Of a stretch of DNA of 64,000 nt, positions 18,108-27,148 are shown piece after piece. A model generated the notes under the pieces. It had not been told where the DNA came from, made no database searches, and was given only the letters and a program-made list of their open reading frames with translations. The position numbers and the translations under genes are program-made. The DNA is from Caballeronia sp. Lep1P3 (GTDB taxonomy: Bacteria > Pseudomonadota > Gammaproteobacteria > Burkholderiales > Burkholderiaceae), in NCBI RefSeq assembly GCF_022879595.1, contig NZ_CP084267.1, positions 620,001 to 684,000 on the forward strand, given 5' to 3'. Every line of letters begins with the position of its first letter. Within the stretch, counting starts at the first letter, position 1.

Positions 18108-18776
18108 ATGCAGCTCGACTTTACGCCGGCCCTCGCCGGATGGACCGATATCGCGCACGGCGCGCTCGTCACTGTCGAAGTGACCGCCGCCGCGCTCGTG
18201 CTCTCGTGCCTGCTCGGGCTGCTCATCGGCATCGGCAGGCTCGCGCCGCAGCGTCGCCTCGTCTACGGCTTCTGCACCGGCTATCTGGTGTTCTTTCGCG
18301 GCACGCCGCTGCTCGTGCAACTGTTCCTGCTCTTCTTCGGGCTGCCGCAGTTCGACATCCTGTTGCCCGCGTTCGTGTGCGGCATGCTCGGACTCGGTCT
18401 CTACTCGGCGGCCTATGTCTCGGAGATCGTGCGCGGCGCGATTCAGTCGGTGGATCGCGGGCAGATGGAAGCGGCGCGGTCCATCGGCATGTCGGCGGGA
18501 CAGGCGATGCGCGCGATCATTCTTCCGCAAGCCATCGTGCGCATGATTCCGCCGCTCGGCAACGAGTTCATCGCACTCATCAAGAACTCGGCGCTCGTGT
18601 CGCTTCTGACCATTCACGATCTGATGCACGAAGGCCAGAAGATCATCAGCGTGTCGTACCGGTCGCTCGAGGTGTATATCGTGATCGCGCTCGTCTATCT
18701 CGTGCTCACGCAGGCGACCAACTACATTCTTCATCGCGTCGAGCGGCGGCTGCGCGCAGGAGGCATGGTGCAATGA
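18108..18776 (+). CDS. Polar amino acid ABC transporter permease
   Basis: Inner-membrane permease of the His/Glu/Gln/Arg family, 222 residues with about five TM helices. The EAA loop reads [20 protein letters not shown], followed by [15 protein letters not shown], both diagnostic. The ATG at 18108 directly follows the stop of the binding-protein gene. Its stop overlaps the ATPase start (ATGA). Only one permease gene is present, so a homodimer is expected. Confidence 0.93.
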   Translation: MQLDFTPALAGWTDIAHGALVTVEVTAAALVLSCLLGLLIGIGRLAPQRRLVYGFCTGYLVFFRGTPLLVQLFLLFFGLPQFDILLPAFVCGMLGLGLYSAAYVSEIVRGAIQSVDRGQMEAARSIGMSAGQAMRAIILPQAIVRMIPPLGNEFIALIKNSALVSLLTIHDLMHEGQKIISVSYRSLEVYIVIALVYLVLTQATNYILHRVERRLRAGGMVQ

Positions 18777-19537
18777 ACAGCGCTCAACCCATCGTCAGCA
18801 TTCGCGACCTCGGCAAGTCGTTCGGCGCGCAGCGCGTCCTCAACGGCATCGACTTCGACATTGCGCCGAGTCAGGTCGTGGTCGTCATCGGGCCGAGCGG
18901 GTCCGGCAAAAGCACGTTTCTGCGCTGCTGCAACGGACTCGAGAAGCCTGAGCGCGGCACGGTCGATATCTGCGGGCATCGGCTCGTCACTGACGGCGCG
19001 ATGCTCAAGGACCGCGCCCTCGATGCGCTGCGCACCGAAGTCGGAATGGTGTTCCAGTCGTTCAACCTGTTTCCGCATCTGTCGGTGCTGCACAACATCA
19101 CGGTCGGTCCGCGCATGTTGCGCGGTGCGACCAAGGCCGACGCCGAATCCGCCGCGCTCGCGCTGCTGAAAAAGGTGGGCCTCGAACACAAGGCACATGC
19201 GATGCCCGCGAGCCTGTCGGGCGGCCAGAAGCAGCGCGTCGCGATTGCGCGCGCGCTCGCCATGCAGCCGCGCGTCATGCTCTTCGACGAACCCACGTCC
19301 GCGCTCGACCCCGAACTCGTCGGCGAAGTGCTGCAGGTCATGAAACTGCTGGCAGCCGAGGGCATGACGATGCTCGTCGTCACGCACGAAATGGGCTTCG
19401 CGAAGGAAGTGGCGGATGTCGTCGTCGTGATGGATGGCGGCGAAATCGTCGAGGCCGGTCCGCCCGCGCAGATTTTTTCGACGCCGACGCAGCCGCGCAC
19501 GCGCTCGTTCCTGCAAGCGGTGTTGTCGCGGGCATGA
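18773..19537 (+). CDS. Polar amino acid ABC transporter ATPase
   Basis: ATPase of 254 residues: Walker [11 protein letters not shown]-loop [10 protein letters not shown], signature LSGGQKQR, Walker [13 protein letters not shown], switch His in VVTHEMGF. This is the GlnQ/HisP family. It overlaps the permease upstream and hutD downstream by ATGA junctions, so the transporter and the hut enzymes are translationally coupled. This coupling is the main argument that the transporter serves histidine-pathway compounds. Confidence 0.94.
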   Translation: MNSAQPIVSIRDLGKSFGAQRVLNGIDFDIAPSQVVVVIGPSGSGKSTFLRCCNGLEKPERGTVDICGHRLVTDGAMLKDRALDALRTEVGMVFQSFNLFPHLSVLHNITVGPRMLRGATKADAESAALALLKKVGLEHKAHAMPASLSGGQKQRVAIARALAMQPRVMLFDEPTSALDPELVGEVLQVMKLLAAEGMTMLVVTHEMGFAKEVADVVVVMDGGEIVEAGPPAQIFSTPTQPRTRSFLQAVLSRA

Positions 19538-20091
19538 ACGTCGCGCTGATACGCGGTGCGGATCTCGTCGCGACGCCGTGGAAGAACGGCGGCGGCATCA
19601 CGCGCGAAGTCGCGGCGCGCGCCGATGCGTGGCGCGTGAGCATCGCGGACATCGACCGGCCGGGGCCGTTCTCGCGCTTCGACGGCATCGACCGCATGCT
19701 CGTCGTGCTCGACGGCGCGGGCTTGATGCTCGGCGCGCAGAGCGTCCTGCGCGCGTTCGGCATCGCGCGATTCCCCGGCGAATCGCAGGTCGATGCGCGG
19801 CTCGCCGACGGTGCCGTGCGCGTCTTCAACGTGATGACGCATCGCGGCGCGGCGCGGGCGCGCGTCGATCTCTGGCGCGCGCCGGCAAGCCGTATCGTCG
19901 ATGCCGGCACGGCGCTGCTGCATTGCGCGCGCGGTCCGCTCGACGTGCGCGTCGGCGATACGCGCATCGCGTTGATGCAGAACGACACGCTGCGCATCGA
20001 CGGCGCGAATCGCGCTGAAATCGACATACAGGGCAATACATGCGATGCCGTGCTGGTGTGCGCGTCGCTCGACATAGAAGGCCAACCATGA
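19534..20091 (+). CDS. hutD: HutD family protein
   Basis: Cupin-fold protein of 185 residues, close to HutD ([43 protein letters not shown]). HutD has no proven enzymatic reaction; in Pseudomonas it is thought to limit hut operon activity, perhaps by binding a pathway intermediate. The gene overlaps the ATPase stop and the hutF start by four bases each. The conserved KNGGG and FSRFDGIDR elements make the assignment secure. Confidence 0.9.
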   Translation: MNVALIRGADLVATPWKNGGGITREVAARADAWRVSIADIDRPGPFSRFDGIDRMLVVLDGAGLMLGAQSVLRAFGIARFPGESQVDARLADGAVRVFNVMTHRGAARARVDLWRAPASRIVDAGTALLHCARGPLDVRVGDTRIALMQNDTLRIDGANRAEIDIQGNTCDAVLVCASLDIEGQP

Positions 20092-21497
20092 ATTCACGTA
20101 CCCAGGCACGAACGCGGGCGCTTTTCGCGGCGCATGCGCTGCTGCCCGAAGGCTGGCGCACCGGCGTGCTGCTCGAATGGAACGATGCGGGCACGCTCGT
20201 CACTGTCAAGCCCGATACGACGAATCCGCATGCGATCCCCGCCGCCGCTGGACCCATCATTCCCGGCATGCCGAACCTGCATTCGCACGCCTTCCAGCGC
20301 GCGATGGCCGGGCTGACCGAATATCGCGCGAATCCGTCGGACAGCTTCTGGAGCTGGCGCGAGCTGATGTATCGCTTCGCGCAGCGCATCACGCCCGAGA
20401 CGCTCGGCGCGATCGCGCGCTGGCTTTATGTCGAAATGCTGAAGGCGGGCTACACGTCCGTCTGCGAATTCCATTACGTGCATCACGCGGCGGACGGCTC
20501 GCGCCACGCGAATCCGGCGGAACTCGCGCAACGTGTCGTCGATGCCGCGAGCGAGACGGGCATCGGCATGACGATGCTGCCGGTGCTTTATCAGTACAGC
20601 GGCTTCAACGCGCAGCCGTCGCGCCACGACCAGCGCCGCTTCGTCAATACGACGCACGACTTTCTCGCGCTCTTGAGCGCATTGCGCGATGCGCGCCCCG
20701 AACACGGCGCGCTGCGCTACGGCGTCGCGCCGCACTCGCTGCGTGCGGTGTCGGAGGCTTCGCTGCGCGATGTGATCGAAGCGCTCGATGCGATGTCCCC
20801 CGGCGCGCCGGTTCACATCCACATCGCGGAGCAGACGGCGGAAGTCGATGCATCGCTCGCGGCGCTCGGCGCGCGGCCCGCGCAATGGCTGCTCGATCGC
20901 TTCGACGTGAACGCGCGCTGGTGCCTCGTGCACGCGACGCATATCGACGCGAAAGAAACGCGCGCCCTCGCACAAAGCGGCGCGATTGCGGGCCTGTGTC
21001 TCACGACCGAAGCGAATCTCGGCGACGGCATCTTTCCCGCGATGGATTATCTCGACGCGGGCGGCGCGTTCGGCATCGGCTCGGACAGTCACATCGCCGT
21101 GGACTGGCGCGCGGAACTGCGCCTCCTCGAATACGGCCAGCGGCTCGCGCGGCGGGAGCGCAACGTGCTTGCGTCGCGTGACACGGCGCACGTCGCCGAC
21201 CGGCTCTTTCGCGGTGCGCTCGCAGGCGGCGCGCGCGCGACGGGCCGCGGGGTCGGCGCGTTGCAGGAAGGCGCGCGCGCGGACTGGCTCGTGCTCGACG
21301 CCGACCATCCGAATCTCGCCGGGCAGACGAGCGCGACATGGCTTTCGTCCGCCGTGTTCTGCGAGCATGGGCAAACGCCCGTGCGCGATGTGTTCGTCGG
21401 CGGCGAGCGCGTCGTGCAGGATCGGCGGCATCGCGCCGAGGCGCGCCATTACGCGGACTACCGGCGCGCGCTATCGCACGTTCTCGCCAACGATTGA
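20088..21497 (+). CDS. hutF: N-formimino-L-glutamate deiminase HutF
   Basis: Amidohydrolase-family enzyme of 469 residues that deaminates formimino-L-glutamate to formyl-L-glutamate and ammonia, in the five-step histidine pathway. Metal ligands are visible in MPNLHSHAFQRAM (HxH), HIHIAEQ (His) and FGIGSDSHIAVDW (Asp). The sequence HAFQRAMAG with FWSWRELMYRFA distinguishes HutF from guanine deaminase. The ATG at 20088 overlaps the hutD stop. It works together with hutG, 28 bases downstream. No histidase, urocanase or imidazolonepropionase gene lies in the window. Confidence 0.94.
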   Translation: MNSRTQARTRALFAAHALLPEGWRTGVLLEWNDAGTLVTVKPDTTNPHAIPAAAGPIIPGMPNLHSHAFQRAMAGLTEYRANPSDSFWSWRELMYRFAQRITPETLGAIARWLYVEMLKAGYTSVCEFHYVHHAADGSRHANPAELAQRVVDAASETGIGMTMLPVLYQYSGFNAQPSRHDQRRFVNTTHDFLALLSALRDARPEHGALRYGVAPHSLRAVSEASLRDVIEALDAMSPGAPVHIHIAEQTAEVDASLAALGARPAQWLLDRFDVNARWCLVHATHIDAKETRALAQSGAIAGLCLTTEANLGDGIFPAMDYLDAGGAFGIGSDSHIAVDWRAELRLLEYGQRLARRERNVLASRDTAHVADRLFRGALAGGARATGRGVGALQEGARADWLVLDADHPNLAGQTSATWLSSAVFCEHGQTPVRDVFVGGERVVQDRRHRAEARHYADYRRALSHVLAND

Positions 21498-21525
21498 CTG
21501 CACAGCGCTCAAGGACCGACACACC

Positions 21526-22332
21526 ATGAACGATCTCTTCTCTCTAGAACGCGGCGATGCGCCGCTTCTGATCTCGATTCCGCACCTCGGCACGCACATT
21601 CCCGATTCGTTGCGCAGCCAGTACACGGACGCGGCGTTGACGGTCGAGGATACCGACTGGCATCTCGACCGCCTCTATGCGTTCGCCCGGTCGCTCGGCG
21701 CGACGATGCTCGGAGCGCGCGTGTCGCGCTATGTGATCGACCTGAACCGGCCATCGAACGACGAAAGCCTGTATCCCGGACAGACGACGACATCGCTCTG
21801 CCCGACCGAAACGTTCCGCGGTGAGCCGCTGTATCGCGACGGCGCAACGCCCGACGCCGCCGAGCGCAGCCGGCGCGTGGCGACTTACTGGCAGCCGTAT
21901 CACGACGCCTTGCGCGGCGAGCTTGCCCGCTTGCGCGCGCAGCATGCGAACGTGCTGCTGTGGGAAGCGCATTCCATCGCGAGCGTGCTGCCGCGTCTTT
22001 TCGAAGGCAAGCTGGCCGACCTCAACATCGGCACGCAGGACGGACGCACGGCGGCGGCGCCGGTGCAGCAGGCGGTCGAGCGTGCGGCGGCGGCCGGTCC
22101 GTTCACGTGGATCGCGAATGGACGCTTCAAGGGCGGCTTCATCACGCGGCACTTCGGCGCGCCGCAAGACGGCGTGCACGCGGTGCAACTGGAGATGTGC
22201 CAGTCCACTTACATGAGCGAGGACGCCCCGTTCGGCTATCTGCCCGATGCCGCGCGCAAAGTCGAGCCTGTCGTGCGCGCGATGGTGAGCGGCGCGCTGG
22301 AGGCGGTCGTCGCGATGAATAGGTCGGCGTAG
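21526..22332 (+). CDS. hutG: N-formylglutamate deformylase HutG
   Basis: Hydrolyses N-formyl-L-glutamate to glutamate and formate, the last step of the HutF-HutG branch. 268 residues of the FGase family: ISIPHLGTHIP, VIDLNRPSNDESLYPGQ, WEAHSIASVLP and FKGGFITRHFG are conserved. The ATG at 21526 follows hutF by 28 bases. The operon appears to end here, ten bases before the 3' end of the convergent citrate synthase-like gene. Confidence 0.93.
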   Translation: MNDLFSLERGDAPLLISIPHLGTHIPDSLRSQYTDAALTVEDTDWHLDRLYAFARSLGATMLGARVSRYVIDLNRPSNDESLYPGQTTTSLCPTETFRGEPLYRDGATPDAAERSRRVATYWQPYHDALRGELARLRAQHANVLLWEAHSIASVLPRLFEGKLADLNIGTQDGRTAAAPVQQAVERAAAAGPFTWIANGRFKGGFITRHFGAPQDGVHAVQLEMCQSTYMSEDAPFGYLPDAARKVEPVVRAMVSGALEAVVAMNRSA

Positions 22333-22342
22333 CGCCGGCGCT

Positions 22343-23494
22343 TTACCGCGTCGCTTCGTCGGTATCGGCGACCGGCGGGCCGACGTAATGCGCGCGTGGC
22401 CGCAGCAGGCTGCCGTTCGTCATCTGCTCGATGGAATGCGCGATCCAGCCCACGCTGCGCGCGATGCAAAAGAGCGCGAAAGCCGCGTCTTCGGCAAGCC
22501 CGCAATGCCCGGCGAGCGCGGCGAGCGCCACGTCGATGGTCGGCTTGCTGCCGTCGATGCGCTCGACGCATTCGACCAGCGCGCGCACCTCGTCAGGCGG
22601 CTCGAACGCAGACAAGAGCGCCGCCGCGCGCGGATCGCCCTGCGGATAGAGTTCATGCCCGAATCCCGGCAGGCTTCTGCCGGCGGATCGCCGCGCGCGC
22701 ACCGCGGCCTCGGTTCCGACGCGCCGCGCTTCATCGAGCAATTCGCGCACGGGCACGATCGCGTTGCCGTGCATCGGCCCGGAAAACGCCGCGAGTCCCG
22801 CGACGAGACTCGCACCGAGCGATGCGCCCGTCGATGCCGTGACGCGCGCCGCAAACGCCGAACTGCTCAACTCCTGATCGGCCAACATGACGAGCACGCG
22901 GCGCAGCAGGTCCGCGTGATGAGCGACGCCCCACGCATCCGCGATGCGCGCGTGCAGCGGGCCATCGTCCGTGCGCAATTGGACCAGATTGCTCGCGAGC
23001 CGGCCGATGAGACGCGCGCCCTCGTCGCAGAGCGCATCGAAACCGGGCGTCTCGCCGATTGCGCGCTCCGCCGCCGCCATGCCCATCGCCGCATAGACGC
23101 GCGCGCCGACCGTGCCGGCGAGACGAAGCGGTTCGACCGTCGGAAAGCGCGGCACATCCGCCGACGCCCATAGCAGCCCGGCCGCTTCCTCGAGCGTGGC
23201 GGTGGCGGCGAGCCGCACCGCGTCCTTGCCGCGATAGAAAAGCCGCCCGCGCGCGATGGTCGAAATGCTCGTATTGATGATCGGCTCGCCCCAGGCCATC
23301 GTGCTCGCGGCGATCTTGTTCCTCGCGCGGCCGAGGCTGCGCTTCTTGAGCAGCCCGGCGATGTCCGAGCCGCGATACAGGTTGCGGTTCGCATGTTCCG
23401 GATCGCCGCGCACCTCGATCTGCCCGCGGCTCGCGTAGGCGTACAAGGTCTGCCGGCGCACGCCGAGCGCTTCGCAGGCCTCTTCCTGGCTCAT
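22343..23494 (-). CDS. HTH-citrate synthase fusion protein
   Basis: An N-terminal helix-turn-helix of MerR/excisionase type (about 1-50: EEACEALGVRRQTLYAYA) is fused to a citrate synthase domain (about 60-375). The catalytic triad is retained: His in GPMHGNA, His in LPGFGHELY and Asp in KPTIDVALA; RPRAHYVG at the C-terminus matches the CoA/citrate region. It could be an enzyme that senses its own state and binds DNA, or a transcription factor built on an enzyme fold. The ATG at 23494 is chosen; GTG at 23506 is possible and is overlapped by a palindrome (23508-23524). It diverges from an MFS carrier and a hydroxyacid dehydrogenase gene, its likely targets. Confidence 0.85.
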   Translation of the reverse strand: MSQEEACEALGVRRQTLYAYASRGQIEVRGDPEHANRNLYRGSDIAGLLKKRSLGRARNKIAASTMAWGEPIINTSISTIARGRLFYRGKDAVRLAATATLEEAAGLLWASADVPRFPTVEPLRLAGTVGARVYAAMGMAAAERAIGETPGFDALCDEGARLIGRLASNLVQLRTDDGPLHARIADAWGVAHHADLLRRVLVMLADQELSSSAFAARVTASTGASLGASLVAGLAAFSGPMHGNAIVPVRELLDEARRVGTEAAVRARRSAGRSLPGFGHELYPQGDPRAAALLSAFEPPDEVRALVECVERIDGSKPTIDVALAALAGHCGLAEDAAFALFCIARSVGWIAHSIEQMTNGSLLRPRAHYVGPPVADTDEATR

Positions 23495-23507
23495 CCAGTT
23501 CTTCACG

Positions 23508-23524
23508 TTGATTGAGTCGATCAA
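23508..23524. promoter_or_regulatory. Palindrome TTGATTGA-G-TCGATCAA
   Basis: Eight-base arms around one central base with a single mismatch, 13 bases upstream of the citrate synthase-like ATG and in the divergent promoter region shared with the MFS gene. A binding site for the HTH domain of the neighbouring protein is a reasonable inference. There is no direct proof. Confidence 0.35.
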
Positions 23525-23642
23525 GATTGACGGCTTCGCGATGGCATCGGTCTAATGCAGCAAAACGCAATGGCAAAAAGACCGCGCCGCTTCAGCGACG
23601 CAGGCAGCGCCACACAGGGACATCGAAAGGAGGAGACATCGG

Positions 23643-24998
23643 ATGGCTTCGGACAGAACCAACGAGTATATATCGACGGCATCGGTCCCCATGACCCGCA
23701 CCCGCTATGGCGTGCTCGCCGTGATCCTGCTGCTCGCGACGGTCGCCTATGCCGACCGCGCCATTCTCTCGATTGCCGGCCCCGGCATATCGAAGGAGTT
23801 CGGCCTGAATCACGTCCAGCTCGGCTACGTGCTGTCCGCGTTCAGCTGGGCCTATGTCGTCGGGCAGATTCCGGGCGGCCTGCTGCTCGACCGGATCGGC
23901 ACCAAGACGATGTACGGCGCCACGCTCGTTCTCTGGTCCGTCGCGACGATGCTCGTCGGTTTCGTCGGCCACGTCACGTCGGATTTGTCGGATGCGCTCG
24001 GCCTGCTGTTCGCGCTGCGCTTCGCGCTCGGTCTCATCGAAGCGCCGAGCTTTCCGGCGAACGGGCGCGTCACCGTCATGTGGTTCCCGAAGGAAGAGCG
24101 CGGCCTCGCGACGTCGCTGTTCGCCTCGGCGTCGTACTTCGCGGTCGCGATCTTCTCGCCGTTCGCGGGCTGGCTCACCGCGAAGTTCGGCTGGCCCGCG
24201 CCGTTCATCGCGCTCGGTCTCATTGGCATCGCGTCGGCGGGATTGTGGGCGCTCGTCATGCACGAGCCGCGCAAGCATCCGCGCATGTCGAGCGCGGAGT
24301 TGGATCACATCGTGAACGGCGGCGCGATGATCGACATCGACTCGAAGCACGAACTGCAATCGCGCCCGACGCTCACGTGGGCCGTGGCGCGCACGCTCGT
24401 GACCAATCGCATGCTGTGGTGCGCGTATATCGGCCAGTACTGCACGATCGCGCTCAGTTACTTCTTCATCACCTGGTTTCCCATCTATCTCGTTCAGGCG
24501 CGCGGCATGAACGTGATGCAGGCCGGCTTCGCGACGATGATTCCCGCCGTCGCGGGCTTTCTCGGCGGCATCGCGGGCGGCGTGATCTCCGACGCGCTGA
24601 TCCGCCGCGGCTGGAGCATTTCGTGGGCGCGCAAGACGCCGTATATCGTCGGGATGTTGGTCGGCTGCTGCCTCGTCTTCTCCGCGTTCACCGAAAGCAA
24701 CGTCGTGATCGTGATGCTGATGACGCTCGCGTTCTTCGGCAAGGGCGCGGCGGCGGGCGCGGGCACATGGGCCGTCGTGAGCGACACGGCGCCGCGCGAA
24801 GCCGTCGGCCTCGCGGGGGCGGTGTTCAACTGCGTCGGCAACATCGGCGGCATCGTCACGCCGATCGTCTTCGGCTATATCGTCCAGGCAACGGGTGCCT
24901 TTACCGTCGGCCTGTACTTCGTGGCCGCGCATTGCCTCGTCGCGGCGCTCGTCTATCTCTTCGCGATGGGCACGATCGAACGCGTGAAGGTCAACTGA
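23643..24998 (+). CDS. MFS transporter, anion:cation symporter (sugar-acid type)
   Basis: Twelve-TM major facilitator of 451 residues. The start of the membrane domain (RTRYGVLAVILLLATVAYADRAILSIAGP) and LDRIGTKTMYG resemble the glucarate/galactarate/galactonate (GudP-like) anion:cation symporters. LFALRFALGLIEAPSFPAN and MWFPKEERGLATS are family-specific. GGAGGAGA lies just before the ATG. The hydroxyacid dehydrogenase follows after 49 bases, so uptake of a sugar acid or tartronate/glycerate-like compound followed by reduction or oxidation is plausible. Confidence 0.88.
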   Translation: MASDRTNEYISTASVPMTRTRYGVLAVILLLATVAYADRAILSIAGPGISKEFGLNHVQLGYVLSAFSWAYVVGQIPGGLLLDRIGTKTMYGATLVLWSVATMLVGFVGHVTSDLSDALGLLFALRFALGLIEAPSFPANGRVTVMWFPKEERGLATSLFASASYFAVAIFSPFAGWLTAKFGWPAPFIALGLIGIASAGLWALVMHEPRKHPRMSSAELDHIVNGGAMIDIDSKHELQSRPTLTWAVARTLVTNRMLWCAYIGQYCTIALSYFFITWFPIYLVQARGMNVMQAGFATMIPAVAGFLGGIAGGVISDALIRRGWSISWARKTPYIVGMLVGCCLVFSAFTESNVVIVMLMTLAFFGKGAAAGAGTWAVVSDTAPREAVGLAGAVFNCVGNIGGIVTPIVFGYIVQATGAFTVGLYFVAAHCLVAALVYLFAMGTIERVKVN

Positions 24999-25047
24999 GC
25001 GGCCGTCACGACTCAAAGCATTTCAACTGAAAACACGTCATAGGGCT

Positions 25048-26022
25048 ATGGTCAAGCCGGTCATTCTCAACGCAGCCGAACTTCCCGGCTGGGCGCACGA
25101 AGAACTGCACGCGCTCTTCACGGTGCTCGATCTCCCGAAAGATTGCGCCGATGCGCGCGCCTTTCTCGCCCAGCACGGCCCGAAGGTGCGCGGCATTGCG
25201 CTGCGCAAGACGCCGATCGACGCCGCGTTTCTCGACGCCCTTCCCGCGCTCGAGATTATTTCAAGCTATAGCGCGGGCCTCGACAATCTGGACGTGAACG
25301 CGGCGAAGGCGCGCGGCGTCTCCATCGCGAACACGTCGCACATTCTGTCCGACGACGTCGCGAACGCGGCTGTCGGCCTCGCGCTCGCCGTGACGCGCGA
25401 TTTCGTCAACGCGGATGCCTTCGTGCGCGCCGGGCGCTGGCCGCAGGAAAAGGAGTATCCGCTCGCGCGTTCCCTCACGCGCATGAAGGTGGGCATCGTC
25501 GGGCTGGGCACGATCGGCTCGGCCATCGCGCTGCGCCTTGCCGCGTTCGGCTGCGAGCTCGCGTATTTCGGGCCGAGCCGCAAGCCCGTCGCGATGCCGT
25601 ATTTCGACGATGTCGCGCAACTCGCGCGCGCGTGCGACATGCTGATCCTGACGTGCCCGCTCACGCCCGCGACGCATCATCTCGTCGATGCGAAGGTCAT
25701 CGATGCGCTCGGGCGCGACGGGTTCATCGTGAATATCGCGCGCGGTCCGGTGCTGGACGAACGTGCGCTCGTCGAGGCGCTGGCCGCCGACAGAATCGCG
25801 GGCGCGGCGCTCGATGTGTTCGAGCACGAACCGCGCGTGCCGGATGCGCTGATGCGCGATCGCCGGGTCGTGCTGACGCCGCACCTCGGTTCCGGAACGA
25901 AGGAAACGCGGCGCCGCATGGCCGAGCATGTCGTCGATGCGCTCGCGCGCCATTTCGATGTCGCGGGGCCGCGTGATGCGGTGCATCGCGTGGCCGGGCG
26001 AGGCTGCGCGGTGGAGAGCTGA
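25048..26022 (+). CDS. D-2-hydroxyacid dehydrogenase (glyoxylate/hydroxypyruvate reductase type)
   Basis: NAD(P)-dependent oxidoreductase of 324 residues. The nucleotide motif VGIVGLGTIGSAIA lies near residue 152. Catalytic residues are Arg in NIARGPVLDE, Glu in VFEHEPRVP and His in TPHLGSGT. The substrate-side sequence SYSAGLDNLDV is typical of hydroxypyruvate/glyoxylate reductases. It is co-directional with the MFS carrier upstream and probably acts on the imported organic acid or its aldehyde product. Confidence 0.9.
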   Translation: MVKPVILNAAELPGWAHEELHALFTVLDLPKDCADARAFLAQHGPKVRGIALRKTPIDAAFLDALPALEIISSYSAGLDNLDVNAAKARGVSIANTSHILSDDVANAAVGLALAVTRDFVNADAFVRAGRWPQEKEYPLARSLTRMKVGIVGLGTIGSAIALRLAAFGCELAYFGPSRKPVAMPYFDDVAQLARACDMLILTCPLTPATHHLVDAKVIDALGRDGFIVNIARGPVLDERALVEALAADRIAGAALDVFEHEPRVPDALMRDRRVVLTPHLGSGTKETRRRMAEHVVDALARHFDVAGPRDAVHRVAGRGCAVES

Positions 26023-26059
26023 ACGGCGCTTGCATCGGCATCGCCTCCATTGCTTCGCT

Positions 26060-26320
26060 CTACGGCTGAATCCGGCCGTCGCTCCAGCCTGCGCCCGGCG
26101 TCTCGTCGGCGGGTTTCGCCGCGTCGCGCCGGTTCGTTTTCAAGCCGCCATCGCGCGCGGTGAGCGCTTCGCGCTGCGGCCCGCCGCCCGCATTCGCGCC
26201 GGCCGCCGAAACAGCAGGTTCGTCGAAGGCATTCACTTCTTCCTGCGAATACGCGAACGCGCCCTGCGCGAGCGCCGCCGATGCGAGCGCACACGCCGTC
26301 AGTACCGCATGCTTCCTCAT
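26060..26320 (-). CDS. Small secreted hypothetical protein
   Basis: 86 residues with a clear signal peptide (MRKHAVLTACALASAALAQG, cleavage near AFAYSQ). The mature part is short, hydrophilic and rich in Ala, Gly and Asp (NAFDEPAVSAAGANAGGG), with no recognised domain. AGAGGTG precedes the ATG. It starts three bases downstream of another small ORF, forming a two-gene unit. Function unknown; mature sequence suggests an unstructured periplasmic protein. Confidence 0.65.
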   Translation of the reverse strand: MRKHAVLTACALASAALAQGAFAYSQEEVNAFDEPAVSAAGANAGGGPQREALTARDGGLKTNRRDAAKPADETPGAGWSDGRIQP

Positions 26321-26323
26321 GAT

Positions 26324-26596
26324 TCACCTCTCGCTGCGTTGCAACGTCATGTCCGTCGGTGTGCGAAACAGCAATGGGCTGTCGCCGAAGCGCATCGGCT
26401 GGCCCTGACTCCCGATGAAGCCGGAAAGCGCGTGATGCGCGCCGAAAACCCCGCTTCCCGCGTCGATCTGTTCGAGCGCGGTCCAGGCGTCGCCGAGCCG
26501 CGACATGTCCGCGGGCAGCCGGGCGTCGGCGAGCGGCGAAACCGGCGCGCGCAGCACCAGCGCCACGATCATTCCGGGGATCATTTCGCGCTTCAT
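26324..26596 (-). CDS. Small hypothetical protein, possibly exported
   Basis: 90 residues starting MKREMIPGMIVALVLRAPVSPLADA, an N-terminus resembling a signal peptide. The rest (DAWTALEQIDAGSGVFGAHHALSGF) matches nothing I recognise. GGGAGA lies before the ATG at 26596; a longer reading of the frame to 26713 lacks a ribosome site. It is followed after three bases by the secreted 86-residue protein, with which it is probably co-transcribed. Confidence 0.5.
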   Translation of the reverse strand: MKREMIPGMIVALVLRAPVSPLADARLPADMSRLGDAWTALEQIDAGSGVFGAHHALSGFIGSQGQPMRFGDSPLLFRTPTDMTLQRSER

Positions 26597-26799
26597 GATG
26601 CGTCTCCCAAAGCACGGCGGCCTCGACGGAAAAAAGCGGCTGCCGTAGACGCATTTGTATAGGCGCGGCGCCCCCGTGCAAATAGCGAGGAATGACCATC
26701 GCGGCCTCATCACTTCCTGCGGGTGAACTAAACTTTTGTAGGCTTGGCGGCACCGTCCGGGCCGAATGTGCGTCGTCCTTGTGTCGAAACGGAGGCACC

Positions 26800-27066
26800 A
26801 TGACTCTCTTTCTGATCGAGCGCAATTTCGCGGAGCAACTCGAATTCACGGTCGAGGGCGCCGCCGAGGTGACCGAAATAAACAACGAAGTCGGCGTCAA
26901 ATGGCTCGTCTCGTTTCTGACGGCGGACAAGCGCAAGACGTATTGCCTCTACGAAGCGAACAACATGGAAGCCATTCGCGAGGCAGCGAAACGCGCGGAC
27001 ATCCCCGCTGACGAAATCATCGAAGTCACGGAACACAGACCGGAGTGGCTCATGCCCGCCGGCTGA
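26800..27066 (+). CDS. DUF4242-like small protein
   Basis: 88 residues starting MTLFLIERNFAEQL, with WLVSFLTADKRKTYCLYEA and IREAAKRADIPADEIIEV. This pattern is that of DUF4242 proteins, a ferredoxin-like fold related to a nickel-binding Streptomyces protein. GGAGG lies nine bases before the ATG. It appears monocistronic. Metal binding is a family-level suggestion only; role unknown. Confidence 0.8.
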   Translation: MTLFLIERNFAEQLEFTVEGAAEVTEINNEVGVKWLVSFLTADKRKTYCLYEANNMEAIREAAKRADIPADEIIEVTEHRPEWLMPAG

Positions 27067-27148
27067 CGCGGTGATCAGAATTGACTATATGCACGCCGCG
27101 CCGCCGTGCGTATAAACGCTGCATGCCACGCCGAACCGGAGAGCCGAC

